64,000 nt of DNA from Pilaira anomala (GCA_025716855.1 JAIXMQ010000016.1:434001-498000); one strand, 5' to 3'. Positions 9,672-22,072 are shown, numbered from the stretch's first letter. The notes: generated by a model from the letters alone, not told the origin. Made by a program: numbers and translations.

Positions 9672-11363
9672 ATGAAACTTAACAAAAATGAAGATTTTAC
9701 ATTGTCAATATTTATCGACCCTTCATTCCGCGGTATATTACGAGGGTTTGCTCACGATGTATCTGAAGGATGCACTCTAGAAGGGCTACTGGTGCTGAAA
9801 GTGCGAAGACAAACAATAATTAGGAGTTTAGTAACGAACTTTACAGGCAGTGTACATGTTAATTTCAAAACTACAAATTCAGTAGGCGTACCCACGCAAG
9901 ATGGTTTAGAAACCCATTGTATTCATCGGAAAACTGAGAAACATTTTAATGAAAGAATAATTCAAGAAGGTTCGAACCCTTTAATAAAATCTGCCATAGT
10001 TGAACCAGGGACTTACAGCTTCCCTTTCAAATTCTCTATCCCTGCATCCCTTCCTCATAGCCTAGAAGTTCGACATGGCTTCATTCGATATGATGTAACT
10101 TCTATTGCCAAAAGGAAAATATTTACAACCGATATTCAAGTTTCACATCCAATTACTTTGAGAAGATGTCTTATGGGTACTTATGATCCTGTCGCTCCCT
10201 CCACTCAGACTATATATGGAGATACGCATACAGACATTGTCACTTATTCAGCTACTGCACCATCTATGGTTTATTCCGAGGGAGGTTTGCTTACATTAGA
10301 CTTGTCTATAGAATTGAAAGATCCTGATAGATATTCAGTGCGAAAAGTGACATGTGGACTTGAAGAAAAAGTGTTTTACAGGACAACCGGTGTACAATCA
10401 CTCACAAATGTCAAAGCACATCACGAGGATATTTCATATCCTTTAGGCTCTGGTAGTTTTTTCCCTTCAGAACACAAAGGATATAACCCAAGAGAATTAC
10501 ATAACTACAATGCTATAATTCGATTATATCCTCGAGTTCACCCAGACAATAAATCATATCTTATCGCCGTTCAACATAGTTTAGTGATTCAAATGGTTAT
10601 TGACGATCATGAATTTTTAGGACAGAAAAAACAAGGGAAAAAAGAGTCGATTAGTAGCAACTCGAGTAATGGTAGTAAAAAAAGTGTTACTAGATCTATT
10701 TTATCACATCTATCTTTCAAAGATCACAATATACCAAAATCTCCATCTAATATAACGGTTCCAAGCACGCCGACTCATAGTGATACAATGCTAGCACATT
10801 TAGAAAGTATAACACCTTCAGATATTAGAACACCTTCAGAGAGTAGAACACCTTTAGAGAGTAGAACACCTTCAGAGAGTAGAACACCTTCAGAGAGTAG
10901 AACACCTTCACCCTATATAGGTACCCCAAATACCAATAATTCTCCCATTATATCACCAACACAGGGAATATTATATCCACACCAGCCGCCTCAACCAGAT
11001 CTTGTTAGAGTAACAGGAAATACAGTTAATTCAGAAAGAGAGGAACACACCACGGACGAGGAAGGACAACCGGGCAGCTCAAGACATCTACAAGATCATT
11101 CATTGGTTATGCATCATCATCGTAACCCACTTCATTTTCATCATTCCCGTCATAATGCAAATTTTGACGGAACAATAGATTGTGTTTTACACGTACCAAT
11201 TACAGTTACATCTAGAGAGGAATATCGAGAAGGGAGTGTACCTGATTTTCCTGACTATAAAACAGCAGTAGATGAACCGCCAAGTTATAGGGCTGCAGTT
11301 GAAAACCTACCACCAGTACCATTATATCCAGCACAGTCAAGAAACAGTCTTTCATCTCATTAA
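9672..11363 (+). CDS. Alpha-arrestin-like protein with PPxY motif (563 aa)
   Basis: Probable trafficking adaptor of the arrestin-related (ART) class. In fungi these bind plasma-membrane transporters and bring in Rsp5-type ubiquitin ligases through PPxY motifs. Single exon, 563 residues. An arrestin N domain spans about residues 8-165 (LEGLLVLKVRRQT, then YSFPFKFSIPASLP and VRHGFIRYDVTSIAKRK), and an arrestin C domain about 180-320. The rest is low complexity: six RTPSES-type hexapeptides around residues 380-414 (a tandem 18-bp DNA repeat at about 10812-10910), and His-rich and Ser-rich patches. Near the C-terminus, about residues 536-539, DEPPSYRAA contains a PPxY motif. It follows two MFS transporters on the same strand, which fits a transporter-regulating role but does not prove one. 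Confidence 0.87.
   Translation: MKLNKNEDFTLSIFIDPSFRGILRGFAHDVSEGCTLEGLLVLKVRRQTIIRSLVTNFTGSVHVNFKTTNSVGVPTQDGLETHCIHRKTEKHFNERIIQEGSNPLIKSAIVEPGTYSFPFKFSIPASLPHSLEVRHGFIRYDVTSIAKRKIFTTDIQVSHPITLRRCLMGTYDPVAPSTQTIYGDTHTDIVTYSATAPSMVYSEGGLLTLDLSIELKDPDRYSVRKVTCGLEEKVFYRTTGVQSLTNVKAHHEDISYPLGSGSFFPSEHKGYNPRELHNYNAIIRLYPRVHPDNKSYLIAVQHSLVIQMVIDDHEFLGQKKQGKKESISSNSSNGSKKSVTRSILSHLSFKDHNIPKSPSNITVPSTPTHSDTMLAHLESITPSDIRTPSESRTPLESRTPSESRTPSESRTPSPYIGTPNTNNSPIISPTQGILYPHQPPQPDLVRVTGNTVNSEREEHTTDEEGQPGSSRHLQDHSLVMHHHRNPLHFHHSRHNANFDGTIDCVLHVPITVTSREEYREGSVPDFPDYKTAVDEPPSYRAAVENLPPVPLYPAQSRNSLSSH
10812..10910 (+). repeat. Intragenic 18-bp tandem repeat encoding RTPSES units
   Basis: About five to six copies of AGAACACCTTCAGAGAGT lie in frame inside the arrestin gene. 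One copy has the variant L for S (TPLES). Repeat number may vary between strains. The units add Ser/Thr-Pro sites, potential targets of proline-directed kinases (inference). Confidence 0.85.
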
Positions 11364-13103
11364 GAAGAGTTATCTTTTATAAATGAAGGTCCCTTTTTTA
11401 GTGTGCTCCGCTTTTTTTTTTTTTAGCACGGTTTACTTTTCATAAGTATTATTTCATGTATAAACCACTGTATACACGTAACTCAAATAAATTGAAAATA
11501 AAATCCAATTAAAATAATTCCATGGAACTACCAAATATAGCTCGAAACCTAAAGAATAGCCGAGACATGATCTGAAACAAGAATGTGGGGTTAAAGTAAA
11601 CTTGTTAATTGGTTATTCTATTTTCAAAAACAGTTTTCTTTTGAAAATATGTAGTTGATAACAAAGTATTCTTAGTTAATCAATATACACATTTTGTAGC
11701 ACTCTTCAAATGATAATATTATTCTTCTCAGTAGCAGTAGTAAAATTAATATATATTATTCAAGTCAATGACATATGCATAATAGGCTAACCATGTATTG
11801 GGCCAGAGTCAAAGATATTTTTGTAGCGGTAACCAGAATTTACCCGGTTCAACCCCATTGCGACGGAAAGATTAAAATGCTCTTCAGCTTTTGAATGGTA
11901 CATAAGATATCGGTTCTAATATGTATCGCAACAGGGGACTGGCCTGCTAAAAAAAAAAAATCGATTTTCTAAATACTACTCAAAGTATATATAACATGCC
12001 ATACTTCTCAAAAGATACTCAGACTGATGATTATATGTTTGAAAATGACTTTAGGATAATTGCTCCTTACTCACATCAAATCTCGAATATAAGTGACTAA
12101 AAAACTTAATTTAAAGATCAAAAGATGTGGAACTATCACTAAAAAAAAAACTAGATGTAACGCAACTAACTTTAACTTGTGAGGATATTTCATTTACTTA
12201 ATTAGTTTGGAGAAGAAAAGTATTTCATATAACAGACATCGTAAAACTTTAAATAGTTACTTCCAAAAAAGTATATAAGAGGATATATGTTTTCTTTCTG
12301 GGTGTAAGTCCCGAAAGAATTGAGCAGTAGATAATTTAGTACAGTTTTAAGATTAAACTGTTTTTTGTTAATGACGTTGATCCGACTATAGGCCTCATGC
12401 GCTACTTCACTTCCACCGATTAATGGCACATGTTTGATTCCTCCATACAGAGTCTTGCTTTCTCTGGCGGAAACCTTCAAAATGCTATTTTATGCATACA
12501 TTTTATTTTCGAAAATAGAAACAAATTTGCCTATTGTTTGAATTCAATTAGAGTTTTCTATTTTGTTACACAAGCAGCAACAATGGTTCGCTACTGTAAT
12601 ATAACCCTATCATTGGTGAGAGAGGCCAATTAGTTTTTTTTTTAAGTTTTTACTCTAGAAACTTAAGACTTCAGTCAATTATTGAATTTAGGGGCTGTCT
12701 CAATTGTATTCATTCAGGAGGTACCGCAATCACTGTAATGATTGATTATATCTTTTGTGTTTATAGCGTGGTGATCAGAAGAAAAATCAATTTTCTAATT
12801 AATTTTCGAGAAGTTAAACGTTAAACCAGGGTTTCCAAATAGAATTTAAGAAAAAGATAAGAGTCCACCTAAATTAGAATCTCAGATTAACTATTTTAGG
12901 ATATGAATGATATCATATTTCTGATTGGATATAATAGTCTATTTAGGATTGGGTTTGATGATCTTTATTTCTGTTAGCGACAAGCTACTGCCCTGATAAT
13001 TTAAGATTGCGAATAAGGTTTTTTTTTTCTATCCATATAAATAGTCTCTTGCTCCTACTCAATTTATTTATTCAACTCTTTGATAAACGATTTTATTAGA
13101 CAA
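11364..13103. other. Intergenic spacer between the arrestin genes
   Basis: About 1.7 kb. Short open frames occur (for example minus 12202-12480, plus 12430-12633), but they overlap each other on opposite strands, lack domains and have no splice partners I could find. A B-box-like GGTTCAACCCC near 11857 has no matching cloverleaf. The promoter of the second arrestin gene must lie at the right end. Confidence 0.5.
13034..13044 (+). promoter_or_regulatory. Probable TATA element of the second arrestin gene
   Basis: CATATAAATAG lies 60 bp upstream of the ATG at 13104, and a Tn-Ct rich stretch follows. Spacing suits a core promoter with a short leader. Prediction from sequence only. Confidence 0.4.
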
Positions 13104-14277
13104 ATGCTCTCAAAATCATCTAGCATTACAATTCAATTACTTGAACCTATTATCTTTGTTGAACCAAAATCTAATAGTCACAACGTTATCAGAGGTACAA
13201 TTAATCTCAGACTACCAAAGACTACAACAATCAATTCTTTGTCAATTAGATTTGATGGTAGAATGGATACCAGGAGCTATTCCTGTAAGTTTGAATTACA
13301 CGAAGAATGATCAAATAAGTGTATTAAATAGGTACTATATTATAGTTGAAGCTATGGAAAATAAAGGCGCTTTTGTTCAAAAGAAAGCTTTGGCACGTCA
13401 ACGCCTTATGATATATCCCACCCTTGAACAAACCGACCATACTAGACCTTTAGTTTTACATGCCGGTTTAACCCAATATGGATTTGAAATGGAAATTCCT
13501 TCTGGATTACCCGAAAGCATCGATTGTTCAGATGTTAAAGTCGAATACAGCGTCACGGCTATCATGGATGTATGCACTAGTTCGTTTCTTGGTGTCAAGC
13601 GCCACACTGAGAAAGAATTCTGTAAGGAGATCATTCGCATTGTACGCTTGCCTTTTGAAGATACCATTCTGGGAGATAATACGACTGATATTATAGATTC
13701 ACAAACTCATAAATCAGCCTGGATGGACTATCAAATTGTTATTGGGAAAAAAGCTGTATCCATTGGGTCTGAATTACCAATTACGTTTAGATTTAAACCT
13801 ACTAACGAAGGTGTTACTGTTGATCATGTTTCTCTTCAGATTCTTGAACGTCGAGACCTTTACCGTGAAACCACACATACAAATCATTCCGTTTATTCTG
13901 TCGACCTTCACGAAAAGAACAAGGTCGCAATCCCTACCGGGGCTTTGAAGAAGCGCTGGGAAGGTAAATTACTCTACAAGGTCCCAGATGGTAAATCGCT
14001 TGTCCATTCTACTCAAGAGTATCCTGACTTTAAGATTGGTCACACTCTTCTCGTTTCTATTTCTCTTTCTATTCCAGGTACTGGCCGTTACCGGGTTCAA
14101 AAGCTGGTTACTTACCAAACAAGTATTGATATTCTTGATGATTCAATCGGAAAAATGGAAACATTGAAACTTCCTTCTTATGATTCACCTCCTCCCTTTG
14201 ATAACACTCAGTTTGTATTTGGTGAATACGACCGCAAGTTTGCTGATCCTCCTTGTTACGCAGATATATATGCATAG
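13104..14277 (+). CDS. Alpha-arrestin-like protein with terminal PPxY motif (370 aa)
   Basis: Second arrestin-fold adaptor, shorter than its neighbour. Exons 13104-13284 and 13346-14277 are joined by a 61-nt GT-AG intron; unspliced, the frame changes, so the apparent frameshift is an intron. ATG 13104 is the first in frame, giving 370 residues. Arrestin N domain features: VIRGTINLRLPKTTTINSL and IRFDGRMDTRSYS, then GFEMEIPSGLPESIDCSDV and VKVEYSVTAIMDV. The C domain (about residues 175-330) ends in YQTSIDILDD. The very end is DPPCYADIYA, with PPxY at about 362-365. Sequence is only distantly like the 563-residue protein, so these are not a recent duplicate. Likely partner of a NEDD4/Rsp5 ligase by family knowledge. 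Confidence 0.88.
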
Positions 14278-16525
14278 AAATTTTACATCCTATTCTTATA
14301 TACCCAAGAATTTGTTAATACAACAATGTTACCTTCTTATCCTGTAAATAAAAACAATATCTTTATTTAAAATTTCTCAATTCAAATAGTTCCATTATGT
14401 AAGAGTGATATATTTTCTAGCCCTAATTTAAAACAAAGAAAATGAAAAAATATTATTATATATTAAATTAAAAATACAGATATTACATGTCATTTGGTAT
14501 TAGTTATATTAGATCATAAAATTAGTATCGGATGATAGTTCCTATCGAAAAAAAACAGAGGATTATGTAAGCGAAAGAAAATTCCAAGCCAGAAGGTTTC
14601 AGTTATGAAAATGGAATTAAGTAATTATCGCGAAAAAAAAAAAAGAAATTACTCTACTACCGTTTCACAAACCGCGAGGTTTAAGAAGATATTTATATAT
14701 AAATAGACTAGAACTTGGCTGAAATCCAACATCCGGTAGACAGAATCTATAGCAGGTAGAGAGTTTCTAAAGCTGTCAGTTAAAAATAGAAATAAGAAAA
14801 AGAAGGTGTATAAAAGCCATTCTTTTTTTTTTAGCTTGGGGAGACGATTTGATTGGCTGGAATAAAAAACTTTCAGAAGAAAAAAAAAATGAAATTCAGG
14901 ATTCATCAAAGTAAACTCCCTTCTAGATTAACTATTTTCTTAGACAACATTATAATCAAACAATGAAAAAGTTGAAGGCGCATTTTTCTGGATATTTATT
15001 TTTATATACTTTGATGTAAAAAATATACTTGCTCTTTTATAAAAACTGTGATTCTGTTTTTCTGCAATAAGTACTAATTTTTATTACTAGTTTGCCTTGA
15101 TTTTTATATCATTAGAAAGAGCGCAAAATTGTACTCTCAACTTGACTAAAAACCTATGGTCTAAAACCTTTTTAATGTCAAGATAAATCTCTATTTATGA
15201 TTTTTGGAAAAAATCCAAAGGGGGGTCAACAGGCATTTTTTTTCAAGCTGGGTTAAAAAAATCCCTAGGTTTTAATTGGCTAAACGAGTTTTATGCTGCT
15301 GCATTTTTATGTTTTTTGATTCATGCAATGTCTTTTCGTCCTGATTTACGACCTTCGTTACTTTACAGTAAGTTTCACAGAAAGATGGACTTTTAATAAA
15401 TTTATAAACTGAATATACTATGCCCTTTTTTAATATATATCAATGACAATAGTTACTTTTTTTTTTATGAAAAAAAAAAAAAGATTTTATTTTTCACAAT
15501 AGTTTTTCAATTTCTTTATTTTTAGAACCTGTATAAAAAAAAAAAAGAGGATGATCCCATAAAGCTACCTTGTCAGTAACACTCTTCTTTTTACATAAGA
15601 GAACTGCGGCAATTATGCTTACACGCTCATTACTTGAAAGATATCTTCTCTTTTCATAAACATATAACGTGCTACTATTTTTTTTTATTACACTGTTAGT
15701 TATAAAAAAAGTGATAGAAAAATTCAATAAAAAAAAACGTGACAACTTTTATATACTCAAGCAATTTTATCATTGTTTATTCTTAAACTCAAAAAAAAAA
15801 AAAAAAAAAAAAAAAAACTGGTTGAAACACAAAAACTATGACTTTTATTTAAAGGACTGCGAACTATACTTTTTAATGTAAAAAGAGTATATTTTATATT
15901 TTTCATTTTCATTTTTTTCATTTTCATTTTCATTTTTTTAAAAAAAAAAGGGGGAACCCAAGTCATCACATCCAACCATGTACACCCACAATTTACTACA
16001 GGACCCGAGAGCCCATCTTCAAAATGTAGAGTCGGAGGACAACTCAAGTTAAAGAAAAAAAAAAAAAAAGAGAAAAAGACGAAAAAAAAGAGGCCTTTAT
16101 ATAGTTTTTTTTGTCCACCTTTTTTTGGTCAGCTGAGCAAATGAGAAGTCATATCAACAGAACGCCACACGACTGTTTTTTTTTTCATGGAAGGGAAGTC
16201 ATAATAGATTCTATTGTGACATTTTTTGTAGATTAGGTTACAAAAAAAAAAAAAAAGATGCATATAGAAAAAAAGAATTGATATACATTATATCACTGAG
16301 TGTAGATATTATAAGTTTCCCGAAAAAAGTTTTTCAAAATCGAATTAAATACTTTACCGTAATATCGCTTATAGATATTATTTGGTAATGCTTCGGCCAT
16401 CTCACTGTTTAACACCAAAAAAAGAATCTTCAGGTGAAAATACAACAATATTAAAGCTTCAATCCATAAACTTAATTTCTTTAAATAAAACCTTCTTTTA
16501 TTTGCGCACGTGGATAGGACTGACC

Positions 16526-16561
<36 letters not shown>

Positions 16562-16614
16562 TCTCTTGAATGACAGGATAATACGCGCCTTCACTATGTA
16601 ATGTGTAATAAAAA

Positions 16615-16975
16615 AAAAGAAGGGGAAAGATACGCGCATTATATTTGCGCACCATATTTTTCGAGAACAATTTTTAATCCTATTAGATCTTATATTGCCA
16701 CTTGATTGTTATAATTACATAACATCTTATTTTTCTCATACGTCACAAAAAAAAAAACAGATTTTTTAGTTTCATTATACCTAAATCTTTTTTTTTTTTT
16801 GGATCTTTCTTTTACTTTCTTTATATATATTTATCAAAATGAACCTTTTTTACCACTAACAACTTAATATCTCCTTTTTATAACATGTATTCTTCAGACA
16901 AAAGATGGTATCAAGATATAAATAACTTTGAAACCTGCATAAAATAACTACATGTTGTCAGTGGTATAAGATATA
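16615..16975 (+). repeat. Dispersed AT-rich repeat family 2, copy 1
   Basis: The left part (GGGGAAAGATACGCGC, TTTGCGCACC, TTTTTAATCCTA, CACTTGATTG) resembles 45838-45990. The right part (AAAGATGGTATCAAGATATA, AATAACTTTGAAACCTGCAT, GTCAGTGGTA) resembles 51140-51250 and, more weakly, 36580-36690. This copy therefore links the two halves into one element about 360 bp long. No coding frame or clear terminal repeats were found, so the class is unknown. Confidence 0.5.
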
Positions 16976-17312
16976 TATATATTATAGCTACAATAACTTT
17001 ATCACAAAGAGGTGATTCATTGTCTAATAAATTCCAAATAGCAAATATTCTTTTTTTGTGTAGATTGCATGTTTTTAGTAGAAAGGACGTACCTTCTAAC
17101 CCCTTTAGTGGTGAGGTGGCCGTCAGCGAGTAAAGTAATTGGTGAAGAAGAAAAAAAAATTGGTGCATGAAAATGATACACAAAAACGGTGCGGAAAATA
17201 AAGAGTCCCATCGAGCGGGTACTGGGTGAAAAGATATTACATTTTGTTTCAATTACTTGCGCGTTTCTTTCTCTTCCCATTCTTTCTTTTTTTTTTTTTT
17301 TTTTTTTTTTCA

Positions 17313-17464
17313 TAAGATACGCCTTATCAAAACTTCAAGTGTCCCAAAAATTTGCAGGTAGTTACTTGGAGATTGCGGATGCGCAAATCAATTTCCTGCA
17401 GGACAAAATGCAATTGAAAAGAATCCGTGAAGCTGAACAGGTTTTTGGTAGCAACTACTATTAA
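17313..17464 (+). pseudogene. Possible exon fragment, unrecognised
   Basis: After a long poly(T) and a CATAAG acceptor-like site, a frame reads RYALSKLQVSQKFAGSYLEI, then a Lys/Arg/Gln-rich stretch with coiled-coil character ending EQVFGSNYY and a stop at 17464. The composition differs from the surrounding homopolymer frames and looks like real protein. No start codon or partner exons were identified, so this may be a relic or the last exon of an unseen gene. Confidence 0.25.
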
Positions 17465-18614
17465 CAAGATTCTTGCCGTTTTCAATTCTTCATTATATTT
17501 ATATATCGGCTTTTAAATGATGATAGTCCAAGTACTATAGTACTAATGCTAGAAAGGTATGATCTATTACAACGCAAATCACAGTTTTTTTGTGATAAGA
17601 GACTGATAAGAATAACACTCTATAATAGATTGTAAAGAAAAATGCAACTTCTTTAAAAATCATTGGCCAAAAGCCTTTCAGATTTTGTCGAAAGGCTTAT
17701 TAATATCAAAGATTCAAAGTCAAAATATAAGTAAGATTGTATTTTGTTATAACTCTTCTTCTCCATATTATAGCCTTTCAAAAAAAAATGACATATGGGA
17801 TATTTCTGATTACATGAAAATTTCCTAGATGGCTCTTATTTCACTGATGATGTAAACCAAGGTGCAGTGGAATCTAACCTTTCGTCATCTCCACCCTCTA
17901 CTATTATGACTCCTGAAACATAAGCCAGGCTAATAACTATATCAAGAAAGTAAATAGTTACTTTTATTTTTGTAAATGTGTACCAAAATAAATAATATAT
18001 AGCTTATTAACCTGTACAATTTATCTTTTATTTAGATCAATTCAACCAAAACTCTTCAAAGGGTAGTAAAGTTTATCGAAAAACTTCAATCAAACAGCAT
18101 TAAGGAGAAAAATGTAAAGCGTATATATGAGTGCATCTACAGTAGATATATTTGTTCATTGTTAAATGGGAAAGGGAATAAAATTTAACTTTTTTTTTTT
18201 TTTGTTTATCCATGCACTCCGAGAGACCTTGGGTCTTCAGTAAAAAGCATTAATTTCAAAATACAGTTTAAAAGGCTTTAAACTTAAATTTTGGGCATAT
18301 ACTGTCGAAGCCCCCCCTCCCCCCTTTTTTTTTGTCCAGGAGCAAAACATATATCTCCTCTCAATGGTAAGAAAAAAGCTTGTCCTATTTTTTTTTTTAC
18401 TCTTTATTGATTCAATATTTTGTCTATTTAAAAAGAGAGGAAACTATGTACCCATAAGCACTTGAGATCCAAACTCGATTTGCATATTACCGTACTTAAT
18501 GATCAAGAGGGCGGTAATTGACAGTGTTGGCTGCTGAAATTGTAAAAAAAAAAAAAAAAAAAAAAAGTGGCAGCAAAAGCCAAATTATATCGCTAGTACT
18601 AAATGCCACATCCA

Positions 18615-18646
<32 letters not shown>

Positions 18647-18728
18647 GGCTTCGGTTCCTTATATTAAAGGCTGATCAGGTAAAGAAGTTGAAATCCCCTA
18701 TTATGCAAAAATTGTGGGTATAAATCTA

Positions 18729-18893
18729 TGCGTCTACGTTTTATGAGTAGCATACCACGGTACACATACGTCCTCGACGATTTATGTGGCTTTTCTTTCC
18801 CTATGGGCTTTATAGCATTAACAAAAGACGTTGAGAAAATGATTGATGTTGGTCTCTCATCAATGATCGAAGTAAGTATTAATTACCTCTGAA
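18729..18893 (+). pseudogene. Possible exon fragment, unrecognised
   Basis: A 54-codon frame from ATG 18729 contains YTYVLDDLCGFSFPMGFIAL followed by TKDVEKMIDVGLSSMIE and then a strong donor GTAAGT at 18871. This looks like a genuine exon rather than chance. It loosely resembles the 'D..G...P.GF..T..E' pattern of MULE-type transposases, but the match is too weak to name. No continuation exon could be found within the next 500 bp. Confidence 0.25.
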
Positions 18894-20675
18894 CATCTAA
18901 TAAAGATGACTAGTAGAGATATACTAATAACGATACGTTTATAGTACCTGCTCTATTTAAGGCCACACAAAAGTCTGATTTTTTTTTTCCAGCCTTAAAT
19001 TGAGCGGGTAGGTGCTTTTAGAAGATTTAAAAAGATTAGTACATATATGGTACCAACCAAACTAATCATAATAGCAATTATATGAAAAGAATCATGGAAG
19101 AAACCTCAAGAAAGAAGAAGATAGGCATCAAAAGTTGAAAGACAGAGATAGTGTATGACTCTTACAATTGGGAAGAGCAAGAAGGAGAGAGGGAGTGTTT
19201 TTTATTTTCTTTTCTTTTGTTTTTTTTTTTTGTTATATGTATAGAATAAAATTATTAGTTAGTTATACCGAGCATACCACTACTAATGTCTTTAGCATTA
19301 CCACGTCTTTGGCCATGATTTGATGCTATCCTGCAATTTATACTAAGCTTATTATTACTATTAAAACTATATGTTTACAACCGTTACCTCAACTACTACG
19401 ATCACTTCTACAGCCCCTAACTGTAACCTTCGCAGCCCCCTAACTGTAACCTACGCAACCCTTGTTGTGTTTCTCTAATGATCAAGTTTGTTTCACTGAA
19501 GGGCCAAATGGGGGGTACATCCGTAACACCTCTTTACTAATATGTAACCAAGGAATCGTATGTTCTAGCGGACTTGTGTATCTCTTTTCACTAATATTTT
19601 TCAATTGATTATAGATCGATTTTTTTTTTTTTTTTTTACTCTGCGGTGCACCTGAGGGAGGGGATCGGAAACAGTTCACAAGTTTTTTTTTTTTTTTTTT
19701 TGGTACATAAGATTATTGGTTTTTAGACGATGTTTAAGTCTAGAACCTTTTTTGCATTAAATGTCACAAATATAATCGTATCATTTACGCAATTCTTTGT
19801 TAAGCCATTCTGATCCACATGTTTATAAAGTCAATCATTGTTTTTTTTTTCTGTGACAAGAAATCATTCGATAAGACTGTCATGTTTTGTAATCAAATGT
19901 CATGCGTCTAAAGAAGGAAAAAGGTCATTTGCAAAAAGCCAGTATTCAAGTACAACAAAATAATGAGATGATGGTGGTCTTTGTCATTGATACTGAAAGG
20001 GAAAAAAAAAAAAAGTTTGGCATCCTAGTTCAGATAATAGGATCTTTTTTTTTTTTTTTCTCCCATTCTTCTTTATTTAATTTTTTTTTTTTTTTATATA
20101 TTATATGCAAGATTTGAATATAATATTAACTTTATTTTTATAAATAAATTAACGATTTTTCTTATTGTAAAAAATAAAAGAGAGGGCCATTTTTCCCTAA
20201 TTTGCTAAAGTACTTAATTGTTTATAAGATAACAATAAAATTCCCAAGACAAAAAAAAAAAAAAAACGTGTAATACTGAATAAAACTAACAGTAGAGCGC
20301 GGGAAGGTATTAAAAGATAATTTATTGAGGTCACCTGGGTGGGAACAATCTTACATTCGGGTCAATAGTATAATGGCGTATATTAAGAAATTCTACTGGG
20401 TAGAAAATTTCTTACGATTTATTGAGTGTGTGTGCTAAGCAGAAAAGAAGAAAGTCAAGTGTTCTTTCGATAGATTTTTTTTTTTTTCTGTTTCGTTTTT
20501 TTTTTTTGTTCTTCTCATTGAGAAGAGAACCAATTGATCTTCATGAAACAAAGTTCAGTGCCATTCTATCGGTACTGGGTTGTGTCCAATAAGTGAGGAC
20601 TTCCGGATGTTAATGATAAGTTTGGTTAGAGCTTGTTACATCTATATACAAAGTTTGGGGGAGACAAAATGTATA

Positions 20676-20676
<1 letters not shown>

Positions 20677-20706
<30 letters not shown>
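20677..20706 (+). repeat. Poly(A), 30 nt
   Basis: Uninterrupted A tract in gene-poor DNA. Confidence 0.9.
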
Positions 20707-20709
<3 letters not shown>

Positions 20710-22040
20710 TCTTCTGATATTATGTTGTTCTCTCACTTTGTATTGAATTGAATAAGATACGTGTGTATTATCAAGGAAACATAAATAAATGACTCTCTGT
20801 TAAGGTAACTCTCTCTCTCTCTAAAAAAGAAAAATGAATGATAAATTTAAAAATAGAAAGAGTGCAATTAAAAGGTAATATTGCAGAAAAAAAAAAAAAA
20901 AAAAAAGTGACAGGATGGTGTACACATGCTTATAAATAAAAATGGGTATTTTGTAACACTACTATTTTTAGACTTTTGTACCTGCTTTAGAATTTTTTTT
21001 TTATATACAAAATATCAGAATGGTCACACAGGATTTTTTTTAGAAGCTCCCCTCCCCCTCCAGCTTTTTACTCTTTAAAAGGCAATGGTTATTGTTTCAA
21101 CGAAAAATGGGCTGTTAAAAAGTTAGGCCAATTGTGATATCTTTTTAAAGAATTTACTAATATGGAGAAAGGCACTTCTTTTATTTCCAAAGGTTTAGGT
21201 AACCATTCGCGTTTAAAATGAAAAAAAAAAAAAGTTGGGTTGTCTACAATAAACCACTTGGCTTGTCGTTAATATGCCAAGTAAAAAACGAATAGTATAT
21301 AGTTTTAATATTTTTACTTGAAAGATTACATATTATCAAGTTTAAAACGAACAATAAACAGATACATTACCGGAAAGTTTTTTTAAACGCGCACCGACTT
21401 TTTTTTTTTTTTTTTTTACAAGGGATTTGCGCGCACAGATCCTGTATCTTTTTTTTTTTTTATTTTTACATTCCCGTCAACATTCGGTATATTTTCATTA
21501 AACATTCGAGAAAAAAAAAAGACAACATGGTAGTTTATTTTATTTTTTTTTTTCTCTCTCTTTTGGAAATGAAGCTAGTACAAAGGAGCTTTTCTTCTTG
21601 TCTCTTCTACAATTGGATCATGTGCTTTCAAGATGTATAGAGATCATGGTATTGGCTATTATTTTACAGGTCTAAAAAGAACTAATAAAACGTGTCTTTT
21701 CATAACGTACATTAGTTGAGAATATTGCATAAAAAGTATATTAGTTTCTGTGGGGGAAGAAAAAAAACTAAACAAGTTAAAGTTTTGACATCATTGTATA
21801 TCATAAACAATATACTTTATTTTTACGTAAATAAAAATATTTAAGATTTGTGTTTCTTTTTCTCTCCTTATTGGATTTTACATGTATAAATATTTTCTGA
21901 TTTTTTTTTAAAATTTTAGTTTGAAAGTGTGTAAATATTTAACAGTAACGAGTATATAGTTTAGTGTGTTGAATCACGCAAAAGTTCTCAACAAAAGGCT
22001 AGAATGAATATTATGGCACGCTCGTACAGAGGAGTAACTA

Positions 22041-22072
<32 letters not shown>

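Noticed and set aside
11810..11880. Possible tRNA from a B-box-like GGTTCAACCCC
   Set aside because: The flanking bases do not pair into T, anticodon or acceptor stems.
12202..12480. 92-codon minus-strand frame (starts MKVSARESKTLYGG)
   Set aside because: No recognised domain, overlaps another open frame on the opposite strand, and no splice partners; could be a relic but is not supported.
13080..13310. Apparent frameshift in the second arrestin gene
   Set aside because: Removing a 61-nt GT-AG intron (13285-13345) joins the two frames perfectly into RSYSFEAMENKG, so the gene is intact.
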